Source: Salvator merianae
Taxonomy: Eukaryota; Chordata; Lepidosauria; Squamata; Teiidae
DNA: 64,000 bases
Assembly: GCA_003586115.2 (NCBI GenBank)
Contig: QVOM02000025.1
Coordinates: 88,533,152-88,597,151, forward strand
Direction of reading: 5' to 3'
Shown: piece by piece, positions 11,200 through 22,060 of the stretch
Position numbering within the stretch: the stretch's first letter is position 1
Layout: each line of letters starts with the position of its first letter
The notes under the pieces: generated by a model
Database searches by the model: none
Seen by the model: only the letters and a program-made list of their open reading frames with translations
Told to the model about the DNA's origin: nothing
Made by a program: the position numbers and the translations under genes

Positions 11200-12291
11200 T
11201 CTATGAGATGAGAAGCTTCCATGCAGGCCTTATTCAGAGAGGGTCACCCACCACACTGGTGCAAGCCAGCACCATTGTGTGTAGCTGTTGCAAATGGAAA
11301 AAGATTCCAGAATGACTCTTATGCCAGTGTGGGACCTGGATATGCCCTCAGTTGCAATCTGATGGATGCCATAAATGACAGGCGATACCCTCTCACAACC
11401 TTTGCGTGCACAGCAAAAACAAAGGCAGAGCAAAATCACCAAAAATCCACCTTTTTTCTTCTTGGCATTGCAGCTGAGAACTACAGGGAAAAGGAAACAA
11501 AAATATATAAAACCTGCAGTCGATTTCCACTAAGCCAGACAGTCTCCTATTGTTTACACCTTCATTTCATCCAAAGCCAATCACTAGAATTAACCAGGAA
11601 AAATAATAAGTTTTAATCAGCCTCTAATAGAGGATGTTTATCTAAATAAAAAGCACTCTTCCTCCTTTTCTTCCTAATCCTGTTTAATCCTCTTGTCTCT
11701 GTGCAGTTGGCGTCAGAAAAAAAATTGCACCGTGCGCAAGTCTGCTGGAATATGCACTTAATTACATGGCCAGGTGACTGAGAAAGCCTTACCTTGGCCA
11801 GAAAGAAGTAATAGAAACAAATACCTGCCATGCTATATTGTGCAGAAGATAATAGCTGTGGGGTCCGAATGGATTTTCTCTCTCTCTTTTCTTTCCAACT
11901 GTTTCATGGGCCAGTACCAGCAGACAGCATACCCGGTTAAGGAAAAGAAGAGACCTGTTTTACATTTTTCAGACTGCATCCACATGTGATCCATTCCAAT
12001 TTAGAAGATATTCCAAGTTTCTGGGGAAGGACTTTGCACTGCATGGGGGATTGTGACAACTAAGATGCAGCATTATGCGAAGGAGGGCTGTATAATTTGA
12101 AAAATCAAATGCTACTAACAGCTATAATCTTTAGTACAAAGGCTCGTTTTATGGATTTTTATTGCTCTTTGACGATAATTCGCAGAATCTCTGGAAAGGA
12201 AACACAAATGTAAACTTGTGAACTCTGTCATGCAGAGTCCAGACGTGTATTTTCTACACAGAAGATAGCTTATATTTGGCTTGGAGAGTTT
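11200..12291. other. Intergenic, no gene seen
   Basis: AT-rich, short frames on both strands, no recognised repeat. Confidence 0.5.
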
Positions 12292-12732
12292 GGCTGTTTT
12301 CGCACTTTCCATGTTATCCCATTTGTATGTGGAATTGACCCCCAGCAAGGATACTGTCCGCACTGTGGGGCTGTTGACTTGAATATGAGCAGGATACCAG
12401 CATTTGCACTGAGAATGCTAGTGTTCTGCTCTCAGTGTTCACCATGACAGTTGCCGGGAAGTGTCCAGCCACTGCCATGGCAACCAGTAGCACCACAGAG
12501 CGCACATGCAGCGGGGGCCGTGCATTCACATGTGGAAACAGGCGCAAATGCACTTGACTGGGAGCAGGATAGGTGCTCCCAGTTAAGGTGTGTAGCACAA
12601 ATTTGTGCTCCATAGCTGCCGTGATTGGGAGCAGCTGTAGGCTGCTCCCAGTCACGTGGGTTTCCACAAAGCACAGAGCCACTATGCTAGCGAACATCCC
12701 TGACGCTTGCTAGCTCAAAGTGCGAACAGGCC
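12292..12732 (+). mobile_element. Foldback DNA element, family D, copy 2
   Basis: The ends are GGCTGTTTTCGCACTTT and AAAGTGCGAACAGGCC. The right subterminal hairpin is GCTAGCGAAC...GCTTGCTAGC. Core blocks such as GTGTCCAGCCACTGCCATGG and CTGGGAGCAG are shared with the other copies. 441 bp, non-coding. Confidence 0.82.
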
Positions 12733-13018
12733 CTCTGGTTACATAACATGGGACAATTTCGTTACTCTAGTATACCTTTAACCAAGAGAACAAACATTCC
12801 CTTCGCTTTCAGGTCTGTGCTGTTTACTCAGCAATGCTGACAAGAGGAACTTTCAGCAATCTGAGGATAGGGTGGTGGGAATTACGCATGAGTGGAAGGG
12901 AAAATATACAAAACAAGAAATGTGCCTAACAGACAACTGTGATCATGATGAAATCTTGGAGAGAGTGAAAACTGGACTTCTCGAGAAACTGATTCAACCT
13001 CCATTCAGCTTCTAAACG

Positions 13019-13208
13019 TTGTTGGGTTAACATCAAGACAAGCCTGATTCCTGGTTTACTACATGGACATCTGCATGGTCACCTCTACGCAGTTTTCTTG
13101 GCCAAGACACAGATGTGGTTTGCCACTGCCTACTTCTGGGGAGAGGCTGGGGATTGAACCTGCAACCCTCTGCTTTCCAAGCAGTTTGCTCTACCTCTGA
13201 GCTAACTG
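13019..13208 (-). mobile_element. tRNA-derived SINE (Sauria type), 1 of 2
   Basis: On the minus strand it reads a tRNA-like head with TAGCTCAGAGGTAGAGC (A box) and GGTTCAATCCCC (B box), then CAGTGGCAAACCACATCTGT and a tail. Pol III-type head, body shared with the other copies, no coding capacity. Confidence 0.8.
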
Positions 13209-13210
13209 AA

Positions 13211-13390
13211 CGTTGTTGATCTTGGGTACCAAGTTGTGACCAACTCCTGGTTGGCTGCTTGGGCACCTCCATGGGCACCTCTATGCAGTTTTCTTGGCAG
13301 AGATACAGTAGTGGTTTGCCATTGCCTACTTCTGTGGAGAGGCTGGGGATTGAACTGGCAACCCTCTGCTTTGCTCTACCACTGAGCTAT
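13211..13390 (-). mobile_element. tRNA-derived SINE (Sauria type), 2 of 2
   Basis: A second copy in the same direction directly follows the first. It has a B box in GAACTGGCAACCC form and the CTATAGCTCAGTGGTAGAGC head. Part of the region between the A and B boxes (the GCAAACTGCTTGG stretch) is deleted. Confidence 0.8.
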
Positions 13391-14784
13391 AGAAGTGATA
13401 GAAAGAGGAATATTGAGAAAACTGGGTTGCTTGACCTGAGGCAGCGAAAGCAGCACAGACCTCATTGTTACAGCCTTGGAAAAGCTTGGGTTTCCAAAGA
13501 AAGGACGGTTCTTGGTGGTTGGAAGTGTACTAGTACCCAGTGTCCTAGCTGGAAGTGGATTTTCCTGATGGCAAATTTATAGCCACTTGTTTCCTCAAGA
13601 GCAGGTTGCTTCCAATAATTTACAGCTTTGACGGGGAGGAAAGAACTGCCTGTGACTGACCAGGAAAGAGATTGTGCTGTTACGGTAGACTGTTAGGGCC
13701 TTTCCACACTTTCCTTGTCTGTTTTAGGATGGGCAGGATGCCCCATCCCGGAACAAGCCAACTGGGACTGGTTGCTGCTGGAGCGGAATAGGGCCATCCA
13801 TATTTGGACATCCGTTCTGCTCCAGACCTGGCTGGTGTCTCTGATGAGACCTCAGAGATAGCACTGAAGCTCCAAAGGTTGGGAATAAATGGGTCACCCT
13901 GATATACACTCAGAAGAGACAGAGATGAAAGGAACGGGAATGCAGTCATATCAGGCACCATGTCTTGGGTTTGTCTGCTCTCTCCGCTTTGTTGGTTCTT
14001 TCTACCTTTCCTTCTTTGGTCATTAGGATGGTGCCTTCTCCCAGGAGCATCTGCCTGTCTCAATGAGGCAGTTAACTAAACAGGCCATATTTTGTGGGCT
14101 CACACAGTGGAAGGCATGTAATTATTTCCTTGACTTTCTCCTAGTTTTTGGAGAGAATGAGAGTATCCTGAGTAGAGATGGAGGAGCAACCCTGAGTCAT
14201 CCCAGAGCTAAACTAACCTTCCAGCATGGAAGAGAATAACCATCTTTTCGTGCTTCCCATTTTGCAGTTTTAATTGAGGGGCGATAATGGATAATTACAG
14301 AGTTTTAGTAGAGCGTATGGTGGCAGAAGAGGGAATAGAGAACGTAAACATCTCTTCCCAGTTGTCTCATCTGCTTTCTCCAACAGCCTTGGGATCTTAT
14401 CTGGTGACATTTGGCTGGCCGCTGGCTCTTGGCCTGTTCTCTTTCAAGAGATGGTCAGAGAGATAAAACACAGGAGGAGTGCCATGTTTGCTGCCTTGTG
14501 CTTTTCAGTCAAAATACAGGATGTAAATGCAAGTATCATGTCCTTACTGGTGGGCCACCGTTTCCAGCAGAAATCTCAGGAGCTTTGGGATAAAACTGGG
14601 CAACCCTCATTTTCCCCACCAACAGGTCCTTGGTGTGTAGTTTGAAAATAAGCCCTGAAAGCTCATTTGGTACTAAATAACAACCTTGGGACTCGCTTCA
14701 GCAAACTTGTGGTTCTGTCAAGAGACTTGCAGATTGCTTGACTAATAGGTCTTCAAGGAGAGAGGCTGAACAGACATCTGTCTG
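13391..14784. other. Intergenic, no gene seen
   Basis: AGGGCCTTTCCACACTTTCC at 13694 looks like a DNA-transposon terminus of the B/D/E style, but its partner was not found. No gene recognised. Confidence 0.45.
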
Positions 14785-14872
14785 TGATGGTTTAGTGGAT
14801 CCTGCATTGAGAAGGGGGTTGGACTAGATGACCCTGGAGGTCCCTTCCAACTCTATGATTCTATGATAGCAG
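14785..14872 (+). mobile_element. Classic CR1 LINE 3' end
   Basis: GGTTGGACTAGATGACCCTG, GGAGGTCCCTTCCAACTCTA and the TGATTCTATGAT tail are the hallmark of sauropsid CR1 3' ends. The tail differs from the TTATGTTC family. Confidence 0.9.
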
Positions 14873-15263
14873 AGGGTGGCCTGCTGACAAGTCAGAAGTT
14901 TAAACTTTTATTTTAAGATTGCCTTTCTGATCATCAGTTATCAGAACAACTGAGACCTTTTGCCCTACGCCCATCTCACACACATCTTGGCAAACCCTAA
15001 GACATGTTTCGTGAAACTTACTTCTGAATGACAATACTGCAGAGAGACTGGAACCTGAATAAGCTGTGTGCTCATTTCCTGCTGGTTGGCTTCCTTGTGC
15101 ACCTGCTTGAACAGCAGTGGGCATTTCTTATATTCTTATATTCATGAAAGTCAAGGATATCAATGGTTACCAACCCTGATGATTGTGGAGCGCCTCTGGG
15201 TGTGGGGAAAACCCATGATTCTGCTGGGACTATGTTGGGAATAGGACACATATCCATAGCAAA
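14873..15263. other. Intergenic, no gene seen
   Basis: Unrecognised sequence between two classic CR1 ends. Confidence 0.4.
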
Positions 15264-15372
15264 GAATCATAGAACTATAGAGTTGGAAGGGACCTCCAGA
15301 GTCATTGAGTACCACCCCAGACAGATGGTGGTCAGCCTTCTCTTGAAGACCTCCAGTGTGTCTTCACAGTGA
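15264..15372 (-). mobile_element. Classic CR1 LINE 3' end
   Basis: It begins with the reversed tail AATCATAGAACTATAGAGTT and continues GGAAGGGACCTCCAGAGTCA, then the ACAGATGGTGGTCAGCC region. Opposite strand to the copy at 14785. Confidence 0.9.
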
Positions 15373-15792
15373 CCCACAATCTTACAGCAGCTGCATAAGT
15401 TCATCTTTTTTCAGATTTGGTTACCAAAACTGAAGGTTACATTTCCTTGTACTGAGGCATTATAATGTTGGCAGTTTTATTTTTAACAGAAGGACTTATT
15501 AATTCTAACTGTGCTACTTGCTAGATTTGATGTGCATCAGATTAATACCTTCATTGAGCTACCAACCACTGCCCTGAGATCACTTTCCTAATCAGTCACA
15601 GGCAGCTCTGTGTCAATCCCACAAGCAAATCAAGACTTGGATAGAAGACCTCCTGGAAACCATACACACATTTTTATAATTGCTGCTGCTGTCAGTTATA
15701 GTTATGAATAGGGGGTATATAAGTAGCTTAGGTGATGCCAAGGCAGAATAAAAGTGTAAACATCAAAATAGATATGGCATGTTGGACTCCAA
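15373..15792. other. Intergenic, no gene seen
   Basis: AT-rich, no recognised element. Confidence 0.4.
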
Positions 15793-16414
15793 GGGCCTTT
15801 TCGCACTTTCTGCTAGTGAGCGTCACTAGCAAAGTGTCTCTGCACTTTGTGGAGGTGTGCGTGATCATGGCTGCCTCTGGAGCATCACACTGGCCCTTTC
15901 TGCACTTGGGCGTATTCCAGATTATATCTCAGAGTAGGGACCTGCCATCTGCATGCTAGTGCAGACTATGGTAGACTCTGGGTAAGACCTTTCATAGTTT
16001 GCACTAGCATGTGCATAGCAGGTCCCTGTTCTGGGATATAATCCACAATAAGGCCAAGTGCAGAAAGGGCCATTGTGCTCCACAGCTTCACCGGGAGTAG
16101 CTAACCTGCTCCCGGTCAAGTGCATTTGCACCTGCTTCCAGGTGTGAATGCACATCTCTGCGGTGCGCGGCATCTGCACGACCATGTCTGTGCACTCCAT
16201 AGCGCTGCTGGTTGCCGTAGCAGTGGCTGGATGTGTCCCAGCCGCTGTCATGGTGGAGATTGGGAGCAGGATACCAACGTTCGCAGTGCAAATGCTGGTA
16301 TCCTGCTGCTATTCATGTCTAGGGCCTCGCAGTGCGGCCAGTGTCCGCGCTGTGTGGACCATTCCATGTAAGAATGGAATAATTATCCCCCTCTAATGTG
16401 GAAAATGTGACAAT
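15793..16414 (-). mobile_element. Foldback DNA element, family D, copy 3, split by family B
   Basis: The left end is GGGCCTTTTCGCACTTTC followed by the hairpin GCTAGTGAGCGTCACTAGC. The right end carries the AGAATGGAATAATTAT hairpin remnant. Removing the nested 180-bp family B copy leaves 442 bp, the same as intact copies, so B landed in an already fixed D. Confidence 0.82.
15892..16071. mobile_element. Palindromic DNA element, family B, copy 2 (nested)
   Basis: GGCCCTTTCTGCACTTGGGC at the left and GGCCAAGTGCAGAAAGGGCC at the right; exactly 180 bp. The flanks are ACT and ATT. Against undisturbed D copies this suggests a 3-bp target duplication with one change. Confidence 0.88.
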
Positions 16415-16776
16415 GCCCCAAGATTTGGGCTCCAGTCTAGTCTTCAGGACATTAGATAAAGGGTGCAGGAGCCTTAGGGAAATCATGCCAATTCTCCTAT
16501 ACCTTTGATGGCTGTACAAAAAAGACTATTCCATCAAGTGTGACTTGCGATACAGTTGCTCTGCATGGAACATTTCAGAGATGTTTGATTACGGTTTCAA
16601 TGTTTGCTACGTAACCATTTAATGTTTGCTTGTGCATAAACCTGTTTAAGTTCTGTTGCTATTTCTGTACATTGCCTCTTTTTAAAATAAAAATAAATAC
16701 ACAAATATAAACACAATCCTTCCAAAATCCCCACTTCTATCCACCTACTAGAAGTACAGAGCTCCTGAGCTATTCC
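16415..16776. other. Intergenic, no gene seen
   Basis: AT-rich sequence ending in AAAATAAAAATAAATA at about 16684. Confidence 0.4.
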
Positions 16777-17013
16777 TCATGGAGGTCAGGTGTGTCAGTA
16801 GCTACTGGAATGGATGCCTAGGTACTGTCTCCAGGATGGAGAGACAGGCAGGATGCCTCTCAAGGCCATTTGCAGGGAGTTGAGAGCAGGTGAGAGTTTT
16901 GCCTTCGTCTTCTGCTGGGGATGCACAGAAGCAATTGGTGGGCCACTGTGTGAGACGGGATGTTGGACTAGATGGACAGTGGCCTGATCCAGCAGGGATT
17001 CTCTTATGTTTTT
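16777..17013 (+). mobile_element. CR1-like LINE 3' end
   Basis: It runs from GGAGGTCAGGTGTGTCAGTA through TGCCTCTCAAGGCCATTTGC to ACTAGATGGACAGTGGCCTG and a decayed TCTTATG tail. Confidence 0.82.
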
Positions 17014-17255
17014 ACATGGTTGGACAAATTCATGGAGAGCAGGTTGTAGTGGCTATTAGAATCTCTGTCTGGATGCTGCCTCCAGGGTGGGGAGAGAAGG
17101 CAGGATGATGCCTCTAACCGCCATTTACAGTGATTCAAGAGCAGGTGAAGGTTCTGCCTTCGTCTTCTGCTGGGGATGCACAGAAACAATTGTTGGGACA
17201 GTGTGTGAGATAGGATGCTGGACTAGATGGACTGTGGCCTGATCCAGCAGTTTTA
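17014..17255 (+). mobile_element. CR1-like LINE 3' end, second head-to-tail copy
   Basis: The same block repeats directly after the first tail (GACAAATTCATGGAGAGCAG to CTGATCCAGCAG). It ends without the TTATGTTC tail, about 270 bp before the CpG island. Confidence 0.82.
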
Positions 17256-17543
17256 ACTGAAGTTAAAAACAAATATGCTACACACATGAAGCTTGTCCTC
17301 TTTAAATACTCCACCTGTTGGATTTCTGTCTGACTGATTGACTGCTAGGGGCAGGGTCTTTAACTGGGCAGTAGCAGGAAAAGAGACGGCCACTGTGCTC
17401 CTCCCCTAGTCATTCACAGGCCACGCCCTCTGTTCTGCCACTCCCTCGCCTCAGGCCTTGTTGTTTCCTGGATACCAACCCAGCCTTCTCGCCTCTGTGG
17501 TGTGTTGCCCTGCTTCTCTGTCACGGCTTCATAGTCCGGGCAG

Positions 17544-17551
17544 TGACGTCA
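17544..17551. promoter_or_regulatory. Perfect cAMP response element
   Basis: The palindrome TGACGTCA lies 343 bases upstream of the ATRN start codon, inside the CpG island. This is the full consensus for CREB/ATF factors. Promoter-proximal CREs in unmethylated CpG islands are the type usually bound. Function is inferred. Confidence 0.6.
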
Positions 17552-17893
17552 TCAGGAACCGACGCAGGGACAGGGAGAGCGGGTGCGCAATTATCGGCGC
17601 GACGCTCCGCCGCTGCCTGTGCCGCCCGCCTCCTCCTCTAAATTGTTTTGTGAGAGGGGGAGGAGGAGAAGGAGAAGGAAACCCCCAAGAGGTTCAGCAG
17701 CTCCAGCTGCAGTGAGAGAAGCGTGACCCTTGGCAGCCACCGTCGCTCCCGGGAGGCCGCGCCACAGCTGGAGCCCTCGTCGGCCACCGTCGGTGCGCCT
17801 GTGTGGCGGCGGATTGACCGCGGAGCTCGCCGCGTCCGAGGGCTCCTCTGAGCCCGGCTGCCGCCGCCGCCCCGTCTCAGTCCCCCTCAGGCG

Positions 17894-18147
17894 ATGGAGC
17901 CATGGAGCCGGAGGCGGCCATGCAGCCTCTCTGAGGGGCGGCCGGCCTCGCTTTCTGCCCTCCTCGTTCCGTTGCTGCTCCTGCTGCTGCTCCTGCTGCC
18001 GGGGCTGCTGCTGTCGGCGGCGGCGGAGGGGAAGGAGTGCGACAAGCCGTGCGCCAACGGAGGGCGCTGCCAGCCCAGCACCGGCCAGTGCGAGTGCCAG
18101 CCCGGCTGGGTCGGGGACCAGTGCCAGCACTGCGGGGGCCGCTTCCG
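17894..18147 (+). CDS. ATRN: Attractin, first coding exon (partial gene)
   Basis: Attractin is a type I membrane or secreted glycoprotein of the CUB/kelch/C-type-lectin/EGF family; in mammals it acts with agouti and melanocortin signalling and in myelin and immune-cell biology. The exon encodes 84 full codons plus two bases of codon 85. Residues 5-8 are basic, and 20-40 form a leucine-rich signal peptide written largely in CTG/CTC codons. Residues 49-77 are an EGF-like module with cysteines at 49, 53, 59, 66, 68 and 77. Then comes the QHCGGRFR join that leads into the CUB domain in known attractins. The ATG is the first in frame after a TGA at 17849 and has G at -3 and +4. The exon stops at a GTGGGT donor, phase 2. 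The charged residues before the signal core are poorly conserved. The paralogue ATRNL1 is less likely, because KECDKPCANGG and CGGRF fit ATRN better. Confidence 0.93.
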
Positions 18148-18153
18148 GTGGGT
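18148..18153 (+). other. ATRN: Splice donor of ATRN exon 1
   Basis: GTGGGT follows TTCCG and splits the arginine codon after its second base. This phase and place match the known exon 1/2 join just after GGRFR. A second GT at 18152 would add an extra W residue and is less likely. Confidence 0.8.
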
Positions 18154-18646
18154 GAAGGGGGCGCCGGGACCGGCGGGCGGGAAAGAAGGAGGTCGGCGGG
18201 CTTCTCTGGGGTGGATTCCGGGGCGCGTCGCTCGTCTGAGGCGAGCCTACCTCATAGGGCTGCGGGAAGGGATGAAGCGAGGGGTGGTTGTTGGTCGGAG
18301 TGTGTGCGAGGAAGAGCAGGGGTGGTGGTAGAAAGGACCCCTAAAACAACGACGGGCGGGCAGGTTCAGACTTCTCGTGTGGGTCCGTTAGGATGAGGGG
18401 GAGGGATCTTACAGGGGGCGTCCATAGGGGTTCCCTTTTGATGCGCTTGGCTGACAGCTATCGCGGTTTCGCAGCACTTCATCTCTGGGCTCCTTTTGAG
18501 GCCTCTTTAGCGACTGGAAGGTGTGTTCAAGTGTGGAAAAGCACCATTTGGGCAGAACCCGGGATGGGGAACCAGTTATACAATGGTCCAGGTGGCTCTA
18601 GGTGATATGAAGATGGATTTGCTTGATTTGTTTTAAAGAGAATATC

Positions 18647-18705
18647 TTCAGTCGTTTAGTCGTGTCCGACTCTTCCTAACCCCTAATGTCTGCTCGGGTT
18701 TCACA
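18647..18705 (-). mobile_element. BovB-like SINE/LINE tail fragment
   Basis: GTCGTTTAGTCGTGTCCGAC followed by TCTTCCTAACCCC is the CGTGTCCGACTCTT signature of BovB (RTE) 3' ends and of SINEs that use them. Confidence 0.6.
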
Positions 18706-21035
18706 GATTTAAAAAGCTTCGTTATGTAAAGGTCTTTTTTTCACTGTTTGTGGTTTAAATCTTGCCCCATGAACTTTTTTTCGGCCTTGATCTCAGGCTC
18801 TGCCCTCTCATGGGCAGAATGATATTTACTTTGGCTCAGAGGCAGATCATAAAGATTACAGGTGCTGCATATTGAGGAATAAGCAATCACTATTTAGCTG
18901 TAGACATATACAAGTCACACACATATAAAACTATAAAATGTTTAATCCTGACATATACAGGGTATAATGATGGATATAGCCTTATAAAATTTGATCTGCA
19001 ATTTGAAGAAATTGTTGCATAAAAATTAATATGCAAGTCTACTATACACATTACCTGTATCAATTAAAACTTGAATGGAAAAGAGAAAGGTCTAAAAATA
19101 TGTGGCTGTTTTTTTGATGGTGTGGGAGTCTTTACTAAACAAATAAAGTAAAATTTCTGCTGCACTGCCCATTTTGCACCCTGCTTCAGTATATCCTGGT
19201 AGTTCAGTGCCTTAATGCTTTGTTCTAGTAGAAAGGAACTATATAAAGATTACTCGTGAAAGGATGTGATAGCTGTGAAGTGAAGTTTAAAGGGCCCAGA
19301 TGTTTCTAGAACCACTTCATTAACAAAAGTCAAAAGCATTCAAAGTACTTCATAGATGTAATCTCAAAAGTTTATCCTGCCAGCTGTTGCCATAGTTATA
19401 ACCACCACATTACATGTAGAGTCACAGAGAAAGAATAACTCGGTTTAGTTCATTCTGTGGCTTGGGTGAGATTTGAATGAGTTTCATGTTGTCTTGACAT
19501 AAAAATAATTTGTTTTTGTGTATTGGCAGTGATATATGTGTATGCTAAACTGTTGTTGTGAGTGAGATTTTCACCCTTCCCTGGTTAGCAAATGATTGAT
19601 CTAATGGCTTTGTGAGGGCTGATTTGCATTCCCATGCAGCATCTTGATGAAATGAAGTAGTTGAAGACCATCCCAGGTTGATGCCTGTTACATTTATCAT
19701 CATCTTTCAGCTGTTTCTGCCAAAATGTTAGGATGTAGGCAGTGATGGCTGGTGCCCATGAGACTGTTGCAGTGGACAGCAAGGAAGCTAAAAGGAAGTA
19801 GCACCAAGAAGCACTGTAGGATTTGTTCGAGATAGATGGTAGATAAGACTCTGTTGAGGCTGTACGTCTACATGAATCCGCATGAAAACTGATCCCACTG
19901 TACATGGTGGAATGGGCACATATTAACCAATCCCAAATTGAAGCGTGTGAGAAGGAGAAAGGAAGAGTTGATCCAAACTGTGAGCTTCTGGGTTTGGTGA
20001 AGCATCTTGCCCTTATGGGCCTAACATGGGAGAGAGGTAGAACTTACTGAGGCATCACTTTCTGGGCTGTGACTTAGCCACCTTTTTGGGGGGGGGGGCA
20101 AGATGAGTCAGCAAGAACTCTCATTTGTTTCTGTTAGGGACATTGTGTGGTAGGTTCACTGGCAAGTTACCCTCAGTTCGGTGGGACGAATTTTGCCTCA
20201 ATGCAAGGAGGCAGAATGGAATATGGTGTGGTTTGGCTCATAGTATCAGCACCAAGGAGAGAGATTTTAGGTTCTGATTGTAGGCTAGCTATGTTCTTAT
20301 GGAACATAGGCAGTGAATGAAGTGTTTTGCAGTCCCTTTGGGAATGATCAGATACTTGCCTTAGGACAAAGGCTAGTCTTGTTTACCTAGGATGGAAATT
20401 CAGTGAGCACAGCAGAAACTTGCATAATATGATTTTGTAGAACACATTTTTGCTAATACATATTACGGGAACTCACAGGTCAGTCATGTTAAGGGATGTG
20501 CGTCAACCTTCCCAATGTTTTGCAGAGACAAAGGCAATGACCAGTCTTCAAGGTGGGGAAAGGAGTGAAAACCATGTCTCTCAGTGAAATAGGACTTTAT
20601 TAAAATATGATTAAAATGATATAGGGCAAAACTGAAGTGGGGCAACAGATGCCAAACTTTACTGACTTCACTAGTAGTAAAACAATAAAACAAAAACTCA
20701 GGCCAGGTGTAAGATACTTAAGAACATAAACAGTTGGAAAACCCCAGGAAGATTGCTAAAACATAATCAAAACTTTAGGGAAAAAGAAGTACAAGTCTCA
20801 TGAAGCCTGGAAAGCAGAAGACATCCAAACTACAAAAGGAAGAAAGGGAAAGGCAAGATCCTGTACGTGTGTGTATGTGAGAAAGAGAGAGAGTGAGGGA
20901 GTGAGATACTTATCTGTGCAGCTGGGGTACGTTGCAAATCCAAAGATAGCAAGTGCTCAGTGAGTTGTTCCTAAAGGGAGTGGGTCACGGAGAGCAGGCT
21001 AAAGGTGAGGGTAGAAGGATCGAGAACAAGCAGAT
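18706..21035. other. Intron sequence, no exon seen
   Basis: AT-rich with no recognised repeat apart from simple runs, such as the G run at about 20088 and (AG)n near 20880. The short frames show no attractin similarity. Confidence 0.5.
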
Positions 21036-21474
21036 GGGACAGATTCATGGAGGACAGGTGTATCAATGGCTACTAGAAGGGATGCCTACTAGAAGGGATG
21101 CTATCTCCAGGGTGGAGAGACAGGGGATGCCTCTAAAGACCATTTGCAGGGAGTCAAGAGCAGGTGAAGGTTTTGTCTTTGTCTTATGCTTGAGATGCCC
21201 AGAAGCAATTGATGGGTCACTGAGGCCCTTTCTGCACTTGGCCTTATTCCAGATTATATCTTGGAATAGGAATCCGCCATCTGCATGCTACTATGAACTA
21301 TGGCAGGCCCCGCCTGGGGCCTGCTATAATCTGCACTAGCATGTGGATAGCAGGTCCCTATTCTGGGATATAGTCCAGAATAAAGCCAAGTGCAGAAAGG
21401 GCCTGTGTGAGACAGGATACTGGACTAGATGGGCTGTGGTTTGATCCAGCAGGATCTTCTTATGTTCTTATGTT
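21036..21474 (+). mobile_element. CR1-like LINE 3' end split by family B
   Basis: It begins GACAGATTCATGGAGGACAG and ends with CTTCTTATGTTCTTATGTTC. The nested element at 21224-21403 interrupts the conserved CACTGTGTGAGAC stretch. A small internal duplication (GCCTACTAGAAGGGATG) is also present. Confidence 0.85.
21224..21403. mobile_element. Palindromic DNA element, family B, copy 3 (nested)
   Basis: GGCCCTTTCTGCACTTGGCC at the left and AGCCAAGTGCAGAAAGGGCC at the right; 180 bp. The host LINE normally reads CACTGTGTGAG. Here CACTGA precedes and TGTGTGAG follows, which is best explained by a 3-bp TGT duplication, one copy mutated to TGA. Confidence 0.9.
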
Positions 21475-21735
21475 CAAGCAGTTCCTAGCAGCAGTGCTTC
21501 TGAAGAGCACTAGGAGGCACAGACATAGTGGTGAATTGGAACTCAAGTGCAGGGAGACTTGCCCTACACCTGGAACCAAATGACACCATTGCCAATCCAT
21601 GGGGAGGCATCTCCCTGGGTGTCTAGGCCAAGCTTCTTGGCTGTCTGCCACCTCACCTGTGGCCTGGGCAGGGCATCAATCTGATTGAGAGTCCCACGGA
21701 GGTCCTCCTGACTCCCGAGGTTCCCCCAAATCCTT

Positions 21736-22060
21736 TATTTATTTAAGAATGTGCATCCTGCCCATCACCAAAAGGCCCCAGGGTGGGTCACAATAATAAA
21801 AAGACAAAATATATAAAATACTCTTAAAACATATTTAAAATGTAACCCTCCCTCCCTGGCAGGACAACATCCAGAGGAAACTAAACATCCAAGTTCTGGG
21901 TGAAGAGGTATGTTTTAACCAGGCGCCGAAACCACACCTGCAGCGCACCGCTATCCTGCTGAGCCTGGTACAGTAGGTCTGCACTGAAGGACCTGTGCAG
22001 TCCCTCCCCAGCTGAAGCCTACCCAGGATCCTGAAATGGCTTCTGATGTGGTGCCTCATT
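21736..22060 (-). mobile_element. L2-like LINE C-terminus and tail
   Basis: It starts with the reversed tail TTATTTATTTAAGAATGTGC, ATCCTGCCC and CCCCAGGGTGGGTCACAATA. It then gives a degraded minus-strand peptide like that at 6613, including the AACCAGGCGC block. Confidence 0.65.

Larger units (their letters stand above)
17520..18340. promoter_or_regulatory. CpG-island promoter and 5' region of ATRN
   Basis: This block is the only long GC-rich, CpG-dense stretch in the window; the flanks are AT-rich and CpG-poor. It covers the presumed start of transcription, the 5' UTR, exon 1 and the start of intron 1. I see no TATA box at a sensible distance, which fits a broad CpG-island promoter. The start site itself cannot be read from sequence. 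Many antisense and other-frame reading frames here come from GC content, not from genes. Confidence 0.85.

Noticed and set aside
1..17500. Exons of a neighbouring upstream gene
   Set aside because: No spliced coding similarity recognised; all longer frames are in repeats or look random.
17591..18130. 179-codon minus-strand frame opposite ATRN exon 1
   Set aside because: GC-rich shadow of the CpG island and exon: low-complexity L, R, Q and P runs, no domain.
17730..18155. 141-codon + frame overlapping ATRN exon 1 in another frame
   Set aside because: Begins at TTG rather than ATG and encodes only S/R/C/G-rich sequence; the attractin frame explains the conserved cysteines.
17894..18331. Read-through of the exon 1 frame to the next stop
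   Set aside because: Attractin similarity stops exactly at the GTGGGT donor; residues after FR are intron.
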